A program made the translations under genes and the position numbers. DNA of 64,000 nt, from NCBI GenBank assembly GCA_002304505.1, contig NCEH01000006.1, forward strand, positions 1 through 64,000, read 5' to 3'. Shown piece after piece: positions 54,699 to 63,879 of the stretch (position 1 is the stretch's first letter; each line of letters starts with the position of its first letter). The stretch comes from Rhizobiales bacterium 32-66-11. Its GTDB lineage: Bacteria > Pseudomonadota > Alphaproteobacteria > Rhizobiales > Xanthobacteraceae. The notes beneath the pieces were generated by a model that saw nothing but the letters and a program-made list of their open reading frames with translations, did not search any database and was not told the origin of the DNA.

Positions 54699-55955
54699 TC
54701 ATTCCACGTCGAGGGCGTTAAGGCTCGGATCATCGGGCAGGCAGCTGCGAAAATGCCCGAGGCTGCCCTTGGCGGCACGGGCGCAGAAGAAGCGCGCGCC
54801 GGCCGCGTCCGCGCCCTCCGGCCCGTCCGCGTGCGGGCGCAGGGTGGAGAGAAACCAGGCCCGCCCATCGGTGCCGAGGGCGCTGGCGAAATCCCGATGG
54901 CGGGGAGGCTGCTCCATCAGCTCGGCATAATGGCGCGCCAGCAGGTTCAGGGATGCGGCGGGCGCGTGCGTGCGCGCCATGTCCTGCGCGCCCACGGCGC
55001 CCATGCGCAGCAGCCGCCGAGGATTGCAGGCGGCCCGCTCGATCAGCGCCGCACCGGCCTCGATGCTGTTCGCGACGAAGCCGTTGCGATCATGCGACAC
55101 GATGGCCATCTCCGCCGGATTGTCCCAGACCAGCGGCACCGCGCCGGCCGACATGGCCTCCACAAGCGCATTCTCGCCGGTGCCGTAATGCTGCGGATTG
55201 AGCGGATACAGGAACAGGTCGAGCGCGCCGAGGACCGCGCGCGGGTCGGATGCATAGCCCTCGAACCGCACCCGCTCGGGATGGCGCATCGCCGCCGCCC
55301 GCGCCGCCACCTCGCCGGCGGGATCGAGCGTGCCCCAGAGCGAAACCTGGATATCCTCCATCACCGCATCGACCATGTCGAAGAAGCCGGGATGCAGCTT
55401 GATGAAATCGAGCGTCCCGAGATAGCCGATCCGCACCTTGGGCGCCGCATGGCGCGGGCGCGGCGGGGCATCGAAGCCGAACCCGCTGTTCACCACGCCG
55501 AACGCCTGCGGCCGCGCCGCCAGCGCCGCCGCGAGATTGTCCGCCTTCAGCGAACAGGGCGAGGTAAACAGCACTTTGTCCGCGAGCGCGGCGAGCCGGG
55601 CCGGGATCAGGGGCGGGGCCAGCCCGGAAATATGCACCCACAGCGCCAGGCGCATGGCCGGCAAGACGTTCGCCGCCAGCAGGGCATAGAGGCGCGGATG
55701 GTTCCACCATTCCACCTGCACGATATCCGCGCCCGCCACCAGGCCCGCCAGTTCTCCAGGGTCCGGCGCGATGGAGACGGGGTAGCCGGCGGCGCGCACG
55801 CGGTCCACGAAGTGCGTGTCGCGCGGGGGTTCAAGCAGGGCGAACCAATGCCGGACGGTGCCCGCATCCGCAAGGCCCAAGGCCGCTTCGGCGAGCGCAG
55901 CATGCGCCTTCCCCACGCCGCCGCCCAAATGGGGGGCGATGTGGAGGATGTTCAT
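54699..55955 (-). CDS. GT-B glycosyltransferase (family 4-like)
   Basis: 418 residues from ATG 55955. N-terminal MNILHIAPHLGGGVGKAHAAL is the GT-B start; the C-terminal domain has KVRIGYLGTLDFIKLHPGF and HYGTGENALVEAMSAGAVPLVWDN with the acidic donor-site residues. The last 70 residues are extra. Four-base overlap with the radical SAM gene upstream, so the two are co-transcribed, opposite to the surrounding genes. Confidence 0.85.
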   Translation of the reverse strand: MNILHIAPHLGGGVGKAHAALAEAALGLADAGTVRHWFALLEPPRDTHFVDRVRAAGYPVSIAPDPGELAGLVAGADIVQVEWWNHPRLYALLAANVLPAMRLALWVHISGLAPPLIPARLAALADKVLFTSPCSLKADNLAAALAARPQAFGVVNSGFGFDAPPRPRHAAPKVRIGYLGTLDFIKLHPGFFDMVDAVMEDIQVSLWGTLDPAGEVAARAAAMRHPERVRFEGYASDPRAVLGALDLFLYPLNPQHYGTGENALVEAMSAGAVPLVWDNPAEMAIVSHDRNGFVANSIEAGAALIERAACNPRRLLRMGAVGAQDMARTHAPAASLNLLARHYAELMEQPPRHRDFASALGTDGRAWFLSTLRPHADGPEGADAAGARFFCARAAKGSLGHFRSCLPDDPSLNALDVE

Positions 55956-57028
55956 TCCGCCGCCGCCGGCAGGCGCGCGGGGGTGCCGCCAGGGGCGGCG
56001 ACGGCGGGGTTCAATTTCATCTTCGCCTTGAAGGTTTCCAGGATCTGCGGGCGATGGGCGTCGATCGAGTCCGGCAGGCAATGGCTGAGCTGGCCGCAGC
56101 CGTGGCACACGCCATTCTCGCGGCGCTTGCCCTCCAGATGCTGAAGCCGCAGCGCGTTCATCGTCTCCGAGGTCCAGATCTCCTTCATGGAGGCCTGGCG
56201 CACGTCGCCGATGATCAGCTTGCGGCCCCAATCGAGGAAGCAGGAGCTGACTTGCCCGTCCGCATTCACGGAATAGCCGTAGAAGATATAGGGGCAGGTA
56301 TCGGTCTCGCCGACCGGCTGCTGGTAGATGCCGCCGGTGATCTTCACCCCGCTGCGCGCTTCCACGTCGAAATCCGGCCAGCAGGGGGCGAAATTCTCGA
56401 TGAAGATGCGGTCGCAATGATCGCCGAAGGTGTCGTAGAATTCATCCCGCTGCGCCTCGGTGATCAGTTCGCCGGGGATTTTGATGACGACCTCGCACTG
56501 GCCCTTGTTGGCATAGAGCCATTTCACATTGGCGACGAAGGCCTCGAAATCGAAATCGAAGCCGGTGAAGCGCCGATATTGCTCGGCCGTCATGCCGTCG
56601 ACCGAGATGTTGATCTTGTCGAGCCCCGCCGCGATCACCGGCGCGAGCCGCTCGGGGCTCAGAAAGGTGCCGTTGGTGGTGGTGTCGATATAATCCACGT
56701 GTCCGCTCGCCTTGGCATAGGCGATCATGTCGGCGAGGCGCCGGTTCAGGAACGGCTCGCCGTCCTTGTACATCCGCAGCACCTTGATCTTGTCGTCGAA
56801 GGCGCCGAGATCGTCGATGATCTTGGTGAACACCTCGAACTTCATGGCGCCCTGGTAGCGGCCGGTCTCGCGGATCAGGTCGCGATGGCCGGTGGGGCAG
56901 AAGGTGCATTGGAAATTGCACGCGCTGGCGGGATCCACGAACACCACGAACGGGGTGGCCAGCGGGATCACCGTCTCCAGCGCCGTGCGGCCTTCCAGAT
57001 TAATGCGCGGCTTGACCTGTGCCTTCAT
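55952..57028 (-). CDS. Radical SAM/SPASM domain protein
   Basis: 358 residues from ATG 57028. The canonical cluster motif is Cys37-x3-Cys41-x2-Cys44 (CNFQCTFC), followed by PTGHRDLIRETGRYQG and a TIM-barrel core. A C-terminal SPASM-like region has DTCPYIFYGYSVNADGQVSSCFLDWG and CHGCGQLSHC, seven-cysteine type, for auxiliary clusters. Members of this type are frequent in surface-glycan islands, but the substrate is unknown. Partner of the downstream glycosyltransferase. Confidence 0.87.
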   Translation of the reverse strand: MKAQVKPRINLEGRTALETVIPLATPFVVFVDPASACNFQCTFCPTGHRDLIRETGRYQGAMKFEVFTKIIDDLGAFDDKIKVLRMYKDGEPFLNRRLADMIAYAKASGHVDYIDTTTNGTFLSPERLAPVIAAGLDKINISVDGMTAEQYRRFTGFDFDFEAFVANVKWLYANKGQCEVVIKIPGELITEAQRDEFYDTFGDHCDRIFIENFAPCWPDFDVEARSGVKITGGIYQQPVGETDTCPYIFYGYSVNADGQVSSCFLDWGRKLIIGDVRQASMKEIWTSETMNALRLQHLEGKRRENGVCHGCGQLSHCLPDSIDAHRPQILETFKAKMKLNPAVAAPGGTPARLPAAAE

Positions 57029-57305
57029 GATCTCTCCACCCACCCGAGCCTGAAGCCGCCTCATCGCGCACCGGCAAGGACATCCCGAGCCGCGCCGCGC
57101 GGGCGCCTTTGCCTGTTGTTCCGGCCCATGCCGAAGGATGAAGCCACTCAACCAGCGGTTCATTGCGCCAAGCTGTCCTCGCGGCCGCCCCAAGCTCCAA
57201 GTCCCAGGCCACAAGCCCGGCGAAAGCATCGTGCGGCACGCTCTCGGCAATGGCGCGGACCGAGGCAGGCCGCCCGAAGCGCCGACATCGGCAGGAGGAG
57301 CGGGC

Positions 57306-57404
57306 ATGAGGATTTACGTGCATCTGCACGATCTTGCGCATGGCGCCCCTGCGCGGGGCGCCGTGACGGCCCGCCCGGCGACCCGCCCGGGCACTTGCCC
57401 ATGA
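57306..57404 (+). CDS. Possible short peptide or gene remnant (32 residues)
   Basis: A strong ribosome-binding site (GGAGGAG, six bases before the ATG) precedes MRIYVHLHDLAHG, after which the residues are Ala/Pro/Arg-rich. The stop overlaps the FkbM gene (ATGA). It resembles the start of a longer protein cut short, like the remnant at 51195, or an upstream leader peptide. The remaining part of the 372-base divergent gap (57029-57305) shows nothing I can support. Confidence 0.3.
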   Translation: MRIYVHLHDLAHGAPARGAVTARPATRPGTCP

Positions 57405-58639
57405 CCGCCTTCCCCCATGTGAGCGCGGACGGACTGCGGGTGGCGACGCCCTGCCCGGTGCGCGCCCGCAACTTCGATGCGCTGCCCGACCGACGCGCTG
57501 CCATCGCCCTGTTGCAGCAGCTCAACGCGCGCGCCCTCGACCCGCGCCCGGTGGCCCTCGGCGACCGGCCGCTGGCGCTCTATGGCGCCGGCAATCTCGG
57601 CAAGCTGGCGCGCGGGCATCTCGACGCCATGGGCCAGTCCATCGCGTTCGTGGTCGATGCGGATGCCGCACGCCATCGCGCCGATCCCGATTGGCACGGC
57701 CTCAGCATTCTCGCGCCCGAGGACGTGGCGCCGCATGTGCGGCGCGAGGCGCTGCTTGCCATCGCCATCGCGAACAGCCCGTTCGTGCCCATTCAGGCGG
57801 AGCTGGCGCTACAGGGCTGGGGGGCCTGCGTGCCGTTCTACGATCTTGCCGAAAGCTTCCGCGCCCGCCACCCCTTGAGCAATGGGTGGTTCAGCGGCCC
57901 GCTGGATCTTTCAGGCTTCGCCGCTGCCGCCACCGCATTGGAGCACTTCGCCGACGATGCCTCGCGCGCCCATTACCTGCGCTTCGCCGCCTGGCACATG
58001 GCGCGGGAGGAATGGGAGTTCGCCGACGCCCCGGTGGTTCCCGCCGAACGCTTCTTCATTCCCGAGTTGGCCGCGACCCTGCGCGCCGGCGCGCGCTTCC
58101 TGGATGGCGGCGCCCATCACGGCAGCGTCACCGCGCGCCTGCTGGAGGAAGTGCGGGGACAGGTTTCCGCCGTCTGGGCGATCGAGCCGGACCCGGCCAA
58201 TGCCGCCGTGCTGCGCGATTTCGTGGCGGGCCTGGACTGGCAGGTGCGCGCCCGCGTGCAGGTGCTCGGCCATGTGGTCGGGGCGCGGCGCGAGAGCGTG
58301 CGCTTCCACCACGGGCTCGGCTACGCCTCGCAGATTTCCCCGACCGGCCAATCCCAGCGCGAGAGCCTGCCCATCGACGCGCTCGGCCTCGACCCGACCT
58401 ATGTGAAGCTGCACCTGGAGGGCGGCGAGCTGGCCGCGCTCGAAGGCGCCCGCAAGACCCTGCTCCAGCACCGGCCGGCGCTCGCAGTCACGGTCTATCA
58501 CAATGCCGACGGCCTCGCCCGTACGCCCCTGTGGCTGGCCCAACACCTTGAAAACTATCAGCTGGTCATGCGCGCCCACGCCTGGTGCGGCACGGGCGCG
58601 GTGATCTACGCCCTTCCCAAGGAACGCATGCGCAAATGA
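57401..58639 (+). CDS. FkbM family methyltransferase with N-terminal Rossmann-like domain
   Basis: 412 residues. An N-terminal domain has ALYGAGNLGKLARGHLDAMGQSIAFVVDAD (about 59-88), a dinucleotide-fold motif; the C-terminal FkbM domain begins at FLDGGAHHGSVTARLLEE and holds VWAIEPDPANAAVLRDFV and TYVKLHLEGGELAALEGA. It likely O-methylates a sugar or lipid carbohydrate with SAM. It is coupled (ATGA) to the second FkbM gene, suggesting a pair acting on one glycan. Confidence 0.85.
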   Translation: MTAFPHVSADGLRVATPCPVRARNFDALPDRRAAIALLQQLNARALDPRPVALGDRPLALYGAGNLGKLARGHLDAMGQSIAFVVDADAARHRADPDWHGLSILAPEDVAPHVRREALLAIAIANSPFVPIQAELALQGWGACVPFYDLAESFRARHPLSNGWFSGPLDLSGFAAAATALEHFADDASRAHYLRFAAWHMAREEWEFADAPVVPAERFFIPELAATLRAGARFLDGGAHHGSVTARLLEEVRGQVSAVWAIEPDPANAAVLRDFVAGLDWQVRARVQVLGHVVGARRESVRFHHGLGYASQISPTGQSQRESLPIDALGLDPTYVKLHLEGGELAALEGARKTLLQHRPALAVTVYHNADGLARTPLWLAQHLENYQLVMRAHAWCGTGAVIYALPKERMRK

Positions 58640-59361
58640 GCATCTTCGTGAGCGACAGCCGGTTCATCATGGACCTCGGCATGAACAATGGCGACGACAC
58701 CGCCTATTATCTAGCCAAGGGGTTCAGCGTGGTGGCGGTGGAAGCCAACCCCGCCCTGGTGGCCGCCGCAAGCACCCGCTTCGCCGCCCAGATCGCCGCC
58801 GGGCGCGTCACCATCCTGCCCAATGCGGTGGCCGGAGAGAGCGGCCGCGTCAGCTTCTTCATCAATGAAGCCAATGACCATTGGAGCAGCATGGACATGG
58901 GCTGGGCGGGCCGCGGCGACAGCGCCTGCCATGCCATCGAGGTAGAGGCGCTGACCCTCGGCGAGATTTTCGACCGCTTCGGCATTCCCTATTATCTGAA
59001 GATCGACGTCGAAGGCGCGGACAAGGACATCCTGGCCCAGCTCGGGCGCCAGCTCATCAAGCCGCTGTATGTCAGCATCGAGGATTGCCGCTTCGGCTTC
59101 GAATATATCGAGACTCTGGCCGCCGCCGGATACGACGGCTTCAAGCTGCTGGACCAGTCCACGGTCCACGAGCTTGCGGACGAGGCGATCGGATACCAAT
59201 TCCCGGCCGGCTCGTCCGGCCCGTTCGGCCGCGCGCTTCCCGGCCAATGGCTGAGCCGGCGGGACATGCACTCGGTCTATGCCCGCACCGTGCGGGACCG
59301 CGCCGGCACCCGCCTCGCCCCGCGCACCCGCTGGTGGGACATCCACGCCACCAAGCGCTGA
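58636..59361 (+). CDS. FkbM family methyltransferase
   Basis: 241 residues; a single FkbM domain. The SAM-binding FIMDLGMNNGDDTAYYLAKG (10-29), VVAVEANP, and YYLKIDVEGADKDILAQL are the family blocks. Not closely similar to the gene upstream, so the pair is not a recent duplicate. Substrate unknown. Confidence 0.86.
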   Translation: MSIFVSDSRFIMDLGMNNGDDTAYYLAKGFSVVAVEANPALVAAASTRFAAQIAAGRVTILPNAVAGESGRVSFFINEANDHWSSMDMGWAGRGDSACHAIEVEALTLGEIFDRFGIPYYLKIDVEGADKDILAQLGRQLIKPLYVSIEDCRFGFEYIETLAAAGYDGFKLLDQSTVHELADEAIGYQFPAGSSGPFGRALPGQWLSRRDMHSVYARTVRDRAGTRLAPRTRWWDIHATKR

Positions 59362-59389
59362 CCCGCGCCAAGCCAACAGACAGCTCCCA

Positions 59390-60232
59390 ATGCTCGCTCC
59401 CACACAGAGGCTCGCCGACATGACGCCGGACCAGACCTTCGCCAAATACGTCGCCGGCAACATCGCCGGCATCGGCGCCGACCGCGATTTCCTTGGCCTG
59501 TCCAACATCTGGGTGCGCGAATGCATCCGGCACAATTATGCGCAGAATTTCACCTGGCTCGGCCGGCCCATCATCCAGGTGCCGCAGGATATTTACGCGA
59601 TCCAGGAGCTGATCTGGCGGGTCAAGCCGGACCTCGTGATCGAGACCGGGATCGCCCATGGCGGCTCGCTCATCCTCAGCGCCTCCATGCTGGCGATGAT
59701 CGAGTATTGCGAGGCGATGGAGACCGGCACGCCGCTCGATCCGCGCGCCGACGGACGCAAGGTGATCGGCGTCGACATCGACATCCGCGCGCACAATCGC
59801 GCCGGCATTTTGGCCCATCCGCTGTCGCGCAAGATCGAGATGATCGAGGGCTCCTCCATCGACGACGCCATTGTCGCGCGCATCCGTGAGGCGGCGGCGC
59901 AGGCCGAGACGGTGATGGTGTTCCTGGATTCCAACCATACCCACGACCACGTCCTGAGCGAACTGGAGCTTTATGCCCCCATGGTCTCGCAAGGCTCCTA
60001 TGTGGTGGTGTGGGATACCGGGGTGGAGGATCTGCCCGCCGGCATGTGCGCGGACCGGCCCTGGGGCAAGGGCGACAATCCCAAGACCGCCGTGTGGGAC
60101 TATCTGCGCCGGCTGGACAATGATCCGCGCCACGGCGAGGACGGGGGGCGGTTGCGGTTTGAAATCGACAAGGTGATTGAGCACAAACTCGCCATCACCG
60201 CCGCCCCGGACGGGTTCCTGCGCCGCCTGTGA
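59390..60232 (+). CDS. Cephalosporin hydroxylase (CmcI)-family protein
   Basis: 280 residues from ATG 59390 (alternative ATG 59420). The Rossmann-type core LVIETGIAHGGSLILSASML is the SAM-site loop; KVIGVDIDIRAHNR and VFLDSNHTHDHVLSELELYAPMV are the family signatures. Despite the name these proteins are probable SAM-dependent methyltransferases and are common in polysaccharide islands. Last plus-strand gene of the island; parS copy 2 starts 30 bases after its stop. Confidence 0.86.
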   Translation: MLAPTQRLADMTPDQTFAKYVAGNIAGIGADRDFLGLSNIWVRECIRHNYAQNFTWLGRPIIQVPQDIYAIQELIWRVKPDLVIETGIAHGGSLILSASMLAMIEYCEAMETGTPLDPRADGRKVIGVDIDIRAHNRAGILAHPLSRKIEMIEGSSIDDAIVARIREAAAQAETVMVFLDSNHTHDHVLSELELYAPMVSQGSYVVVWDTGVEDLPAGMCADRPWGKGDNPKTAVWDYLRRLDNDPRHGEDGGRLRFEIDKVIEHKLAITAAPDGFLRRL

Positions 60233-60253
60233 GCGGCGCGGGCGCTCGATTTC

Positions 60254-60376
60254 TCCCAAAATGTTTCACGTGAAACAATGAGTTAGCGCGGACGAATAGG
60301 GGTTTCGTGGCGCTTTTCCGCGCCATGACGGCGGACCAAACCGACTTTTCGGGCGGACGTTCGCGCCGAACTTCGG
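60254..60376. repeat. parS-bearing inverted repeat, copy B
   Basis: Reverse complement counterpart of 1335-1458 with the same arrangement: parS at one end and about 100 bases of conserved flank on one side only. Identity is about 84% by hand alignment. It lies between the CmcI-like gene and the 3' end of the GT41 gene. Confidence 0.8.
60262..60277. promoter_or_regulatory. parS: parS centromere-like site (ParB binding), copy 2
   Basis: TGTTTCACGTGAAACA, identical to the site at 1434-1449 and 58.8 kb away. Two perfect copies of a 16-base palindrome in one window cannot be chance. Confidence 0.92.
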
Positions 60377-60427
60377 CAAATGCGCGGTTTCGCCCGTCCG
60401 GCGAGACTGGAGCCGCCGGAGAGGGCC

Positions 60428-62401
60428 TTACGCTTGCGGCGGGACCTCTATGGCCTCCGGCGCAATCCCCATGGCTTCCGGCGGTTTGCCGGCGCAGCGC
60501 AGGGCGTGCATCCGCTCATAGGCCGCTTCCAGGCCCCGCGCATAGCGGGTCGCGTCGAACAGGTCGGCGTCGGCGCGGTTGGCGGCGAGGCGGGCGCGCA
60601 GGTCGGCCAGCCGCTGGGGATCGCGCGCCAGCGCCAGGGCCAGCGCCTCATACTCCGCCAGGGTATGGGTGACGAGCTCCGGCAGGCCCACCGCATGCAG
60701 CAGGCTGCCGGCGACGCGGCTGGCGAAGCTTTCCCCCGCGCAGGTCACCAGCGGCACGCCGGCCCACAGGGCATCGCTGGCGGTGGTGTGGGCATTATAG
60801 GGCAAGGTATCGAGCACCAAATTGGCATGGCCCTGGCGCGCCAGATGGTCCGCCGGCTCGGCGCGCGGCGCGAACACGATGCGGCCGGGATCGACGCCCA
60901 GCGCGCCCGCCTCATACTGGAGATTGTCCCGCGCCACGCCATTGGCCTCGAACAGCCACAGCACCGATCCGGGCACGGCGGCGAGCAGGCGCATCCACAC
61001 CGCGAAGACATCGGGCGTGATCTTGTAGGTATTGTTGAAGCAGCAGAAGACGAAGCCGCTCTCCGGCAGGCCGCAGGCGGCGCGCGAGGGCACCTGCGCT
61101 GCGATGGCGCGGCGGCTGTCATTGGGCTGATAGGTGCCGGGCAACTGGACGATCTTCTCGTCATAGAGCGCCGCGGCTTCCAGCGGCGTCACGACCGCGT
61201 CGCCGATGATGTAGTCGATGAACGGCGCCCCCATGGTGCCGGGATAGCCGAGATAATTCACCTGCACCGGCGCCGGGCGCAGGGCCAGGATCTCGGTGCG
61301 GCAGCCGAAGGTATAGCCCTTCAGATCCACCAAAATGTCGATGCCGTCGGCGCGGATGCGGCGCGCCGCCTCTTCATTGCTGAGGGCGCCCACCTCGACG
61401 AAATGGTCGAACGCCTCCACCAGCCGGCGCCGCATATCGGACCCGTCGTCGGGGCCGTAGGAATAAGCGAAGGTCTCGAAACGCGCCCGGTCGTGCCGCT
61501 CGAACAGTTCCACCGCGAGGAACGCCGTGGCATGGGCGAACAGGTCGCGCGAGAGATAACCGACGCGGATGCGCCGGCCGGGCGCGGGCACTTCGTGCAC
61601 GGGCGGCAGGATATCTTCCGCCTTCACCCGCACGCCCCGGCTCCAGACCCTTGCTGCGCGCAGATGCTCGTGCGCGGGGACGCGGGCGGCGAGGCGCATG
61701 AAAGGCCCGGTGCGGGCGCCGGTGGTCTCCAGCACGCGCGTCAACGCCGCTTCCTCCGCTTCGCCGCCGCGCCATTCGCAGGCATGGCGGCGCTGGATCG
61801 AGAGACCGTAGAGCGCCACCGGATCTTCCGGCCGCAGCCGCAGCGCCTGGCGGAAGAATTGGATCGCCTGCTGCACCTGCCGGCCCTCGGCGCAGATGCA
61901 GCCGAGATTGATATAAGCCTCGACATGGTCGGGATCGGCCGCGAGCGCGGCATTGAAGGCGGCCACCGCCTCCGCAAGCCGGCGCATCTCGAACAGCACC
62001 AGGCCCCGGTCGGCATGCAGCGCGGCAAGGCCGGGCTTGGCCGCGCAGCCCGCCTCCAGCAAGGCGAGGGCGTCCGCATCGCGGCCCTCGTTATAAGCCG
62101 CGATGGCCTGCTGGCCGAGATGCTCCGCCACCAGCACGCCGCGCGCGATGGCGGCAAGCAGGGTTTCGTGGGCGGCGCGCAGATCGCCCTTCGCCACCAG
62201 CACGGCGGCAAGGCCGATCCAGGCATCGGGCTGCTTGGGATCGCGCGCGAGCGCCTGACGATACAGCGCTTCGGCGCCCGCACCATCGCCGGCCTGGCGC
62301 GCCGCGCGGGCGCGGCCGATCAGCCCGAGCGCGGAAGCGATCGCACCCACCCGCGCCTGCGGACGGCTTTGCGCGGCCCGTGCCCTTTGCTGCCTGCCCA
62401 T
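60428..62401 (-). CDS. TPR-containing O-GlcNAc transferase-like protein (GT41)
   Basis: 657 residues from ATG 62401. Residues about 25-220 are TPR units (AEALYRQALARDPKQPDAWIGLAAVLVAKGDL, AVAAFNAALAADPDHVEAYINLG, AIQFFRQALRLRPEDPVALYGL). The C-terminal GT41/SPINDLY catalytic part has RIRVGYLSRDLFAHATAFLAVELFERHD, DILVDLKGYTFGCR, FCCFNNTYKITPDVFAVW and DALWAGVPLVTCAGESFASRVAGSLL. Cytoplasmic; bacterial homologues glycosylate proteins or act on glycans. At the right edge of the glycan island, it may act on a protein target such as flagellin; this is inference. Confidence 0.87.
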   Translation of the reverse strand: MGRQQRARAAQSRPQARVGAIASALGLIGRARAARQAGDGAGAEALYRQALARDPKQPDAWIGLAAVLVAKGDLRAAHETLLAAIARGVLVAEHLGQQAIAAYNEGRDADALALLEAGCAAKPGLAALHADRGLVLFEMRRLAEAVAAFNAALAADPDHVEAYINLGCICAEGRQVQQAIQFFRQALRLRPEDPVALYGLSIQRRHACEWRGGEAEEAALTRVLETTGARTGPFMRLAARVPAHEHLRAARVWSRGVRVKAEDILPPVHEVPAPGRRIRVGYLSRDLFAHATAFLAVELFERHDRARFETFAYSYGPDDGSDMRRRLVEAFDHFVEVGALSNEEAARRIRADGIDILVDLKGYTFGCRTEILALRPAPVQVNYLGYPGTMGAPFIDYIIGDAVVTPLEAAALYDEKIVQLPGTYQPNDSRRAIAAQVPSRAACGLPESGFVFCCFNNTYKITPDVFAVWMRLLAAVPGSVLWLFEANGVARDNLQYEAGALGVDPGRIVFAPRAEPADHLARQGHANLVLDTLPYNAHTTASDALWAGVPLVTCAGESFASRVAGSLLHAVGLPELVTHTLAEYEALALALARDPQRLADLRARLAANRADADLFDATRYARGLEAAYERMHALRCAGKPPEAMGIAPEAIEVPPQA

Positions 62402-62639
62402 GTGCGACACCCGTGTTCCTGCCCGTCGCGCGCCGGCCGCCCCTGTGCCGGCCCGCCGTAAGAGGCTCCGCCTGCCACCTTGCCCCCGCGACCTTGCACG
62501 GGGCTGGGCGCGCGCAGAGGCATGCGGAGGGGCGTTCGACGCGCGTGCGCTCGGCTTGGGGAGGGCTTGGAACACCTGCGGCGGCGACCGCTTAAACCCA
62601 AGCGTGCGCAAGACTTTTCCGCTTACGCCTCCATATTGG

Positions 62640-62801
62640 ATGCATCTTCCGCACGAGACGCCTTCCTCTCGCCGCAATAAGCCTCTACACCTGCAGTCCT
62701 CAGCGGTGGCGCCGGAAACGGCGACTTGGAGAACGGACGGATGTACTCCGGCTCCAGAGCATAGCTCGAGACAGGAAGCCCCGCGTGAGCGGGGCTTTTT
62801 T
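62640..62801 (+). ncRNA. Candidate small RNA with intrinsic terminator
   Basis: The 551-base gap before the GT41 gene has no coding frame I can support, yet a strong plus-strand terminator closes a stretch with several small hairpins: CGCCG-GAAA-CGGCG (about 62711-62724), GGAG ... CTCC, and GAGC-ATA-GCTC. A CATATT at about 62633 is a possible -10 with CAAGAC 17 bases upstream. No plus-strand gene lies before it. The 5' end is a guess. Beyond it, GACGCT-CA-AGCGTC is a further small hairpin. Confidence 0.4.
62777..62801 (+). terminator. Intrinsic terminator in the gap before the GT41 gene
   Basis: AGCCCCGC-GTGA-GCGGGGCT plus TTTTTT, an 8-bp perfect stem. It is oriented on the plus strand although both flanking genes are on the minus strand. 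Confidence 0.88.
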
Positions 62802-62952
62802 GTTATCTATACGCGCTCTAAATCCCTTCCTCTAGGGCATCTAGGACGCTCAAGCGTCGTGAGACTGTCGGCCGCCCGAGGTTCGCGAGCCGACCAACCG
62901 GTCACGCCCGCCCGCCGGGGACGACAAGTCTACTCAAGCTTACGAATGCCCC

Positions 62953-63879
62953 TCACTTGCCGCGGGCGATGTCGAGCAGGGCGTCCGCGCGCTTCACCGC
63001 TACGGGGAAGAACGGCTGCGCCGGCGCCTCCCTGGCGAAGCAGACGCGGAAGGCCTGCGAGCCCGCGTCATTGATGCGGGTCAGCTCCTCCCAGCGCGGA
63101 TCCTCGCTCTTATTGTCCTTTTCGATCGCCTTCTGCAGGGCCTCGACCTTGGTCTTGTAGGGCTTCCAGATCGCCTCGCAGGCCGCGATGGGCTTGATGT
63201 CCAGCTTCACCATGGTCAGGCCGATCATGGCCTTGCCGTCGGCGATCCGGACGATGGCGATCTGGTTGGGGGCGATGTTGCCGGGCGGCTCGTCGGCCTG
63301 GAGGCCAAGCACCGCAAACGCGGTTTCCCCGGGCGCCGCTGCCACCGGCAGGTCCACATAGGGCTGGAAATAGCCGCCGTCGAAGGCGAGCGCATCCTGG
63401 AAGAATTCAGCGGTGGTCATGGCCGTCTTCACGCCGCCGGCGAGCGCGGCGGGTGCCCCATCGTCCTTGGCGCGCGCGGCCAGCCAGGGCTGGAACACGC
63501 TGTCCGGCGTGACGACCAGGCGGGTGCTGAAATCCTTGTTCGCGAAGGCCAGCCCGTCGAGCAGGCGGGTCGGGCTGCTCTCGTCGTAGATGAACGTGAA
63601 GAGCGTGTAGCTCGGCGCGCCCAGCCCCTTGAACTTGAGCGGGCCAAGGGCGGTTGCCAGGCGCTTGCCCAGGTCCTTGAAGGCGGCCTCCTCGCGCTTG
63701 ACCACCGCCGGGTTCGCGCTCTTGCCCGCCTTGGCGTCGGCAATGGAGGCGGCAATGGCCGTGTCGCGGGCGGCGACATAATCGCCCAGCGCGTCGGCCG
63801 CTGCGGCGGCGGGCAGCGCGGCCGCGAGGACGAGGGCACTGGCAAAGGCGCTGGCGAAAGCACGAACGAAGCTTCTCAT
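62953..63879 (-). CDS. Exported protein of unknown function
   Basis: 308 residues from ATG 63879 (GGGAAG four bases upstream; longer in-frame starts exist but would bury the signal peptide). Signal peptide (FASAFASALVLAAALPAAAAA). The mature part starts DALGDYVAARDTAIAASIADAKAGKSA, then has YTLFTFIYDESSPTRLLDGLAF and a C-terminal cysteine pair region (PIAACEAIWKPYKTK, FRVCFARE). I do not recognise a family. Periplasmic by prediction, with one likely disulfide. Confidence 0.65.
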   Translation of the reverse strand: MRSFVRAFASAFASALVLAAALPAAAAADALGDYVAARDTAIAASIADAKAGKSANPAVVKREEAAFKDLGKRLATALGPLKFKGLGAPSYTLFTFIYDESSPTRLLDGLAFANKDFSTRLVVTPDSVFQPWLAARAKDDGAPAALAGGVKTAMTTAEFFQDALAFDGGYFQPYVDLPVAAAPGETAFAVLGLQADEPPGNIAPNQIAIVRIADGKAMIGLTMVKLDIKPIAACEAIWKPYKTKVEALQKAIEKDNKSEDPRWEELTRINDAGSQAFRVCFAREAPAQPFFPVAVKRADALLDIARGK

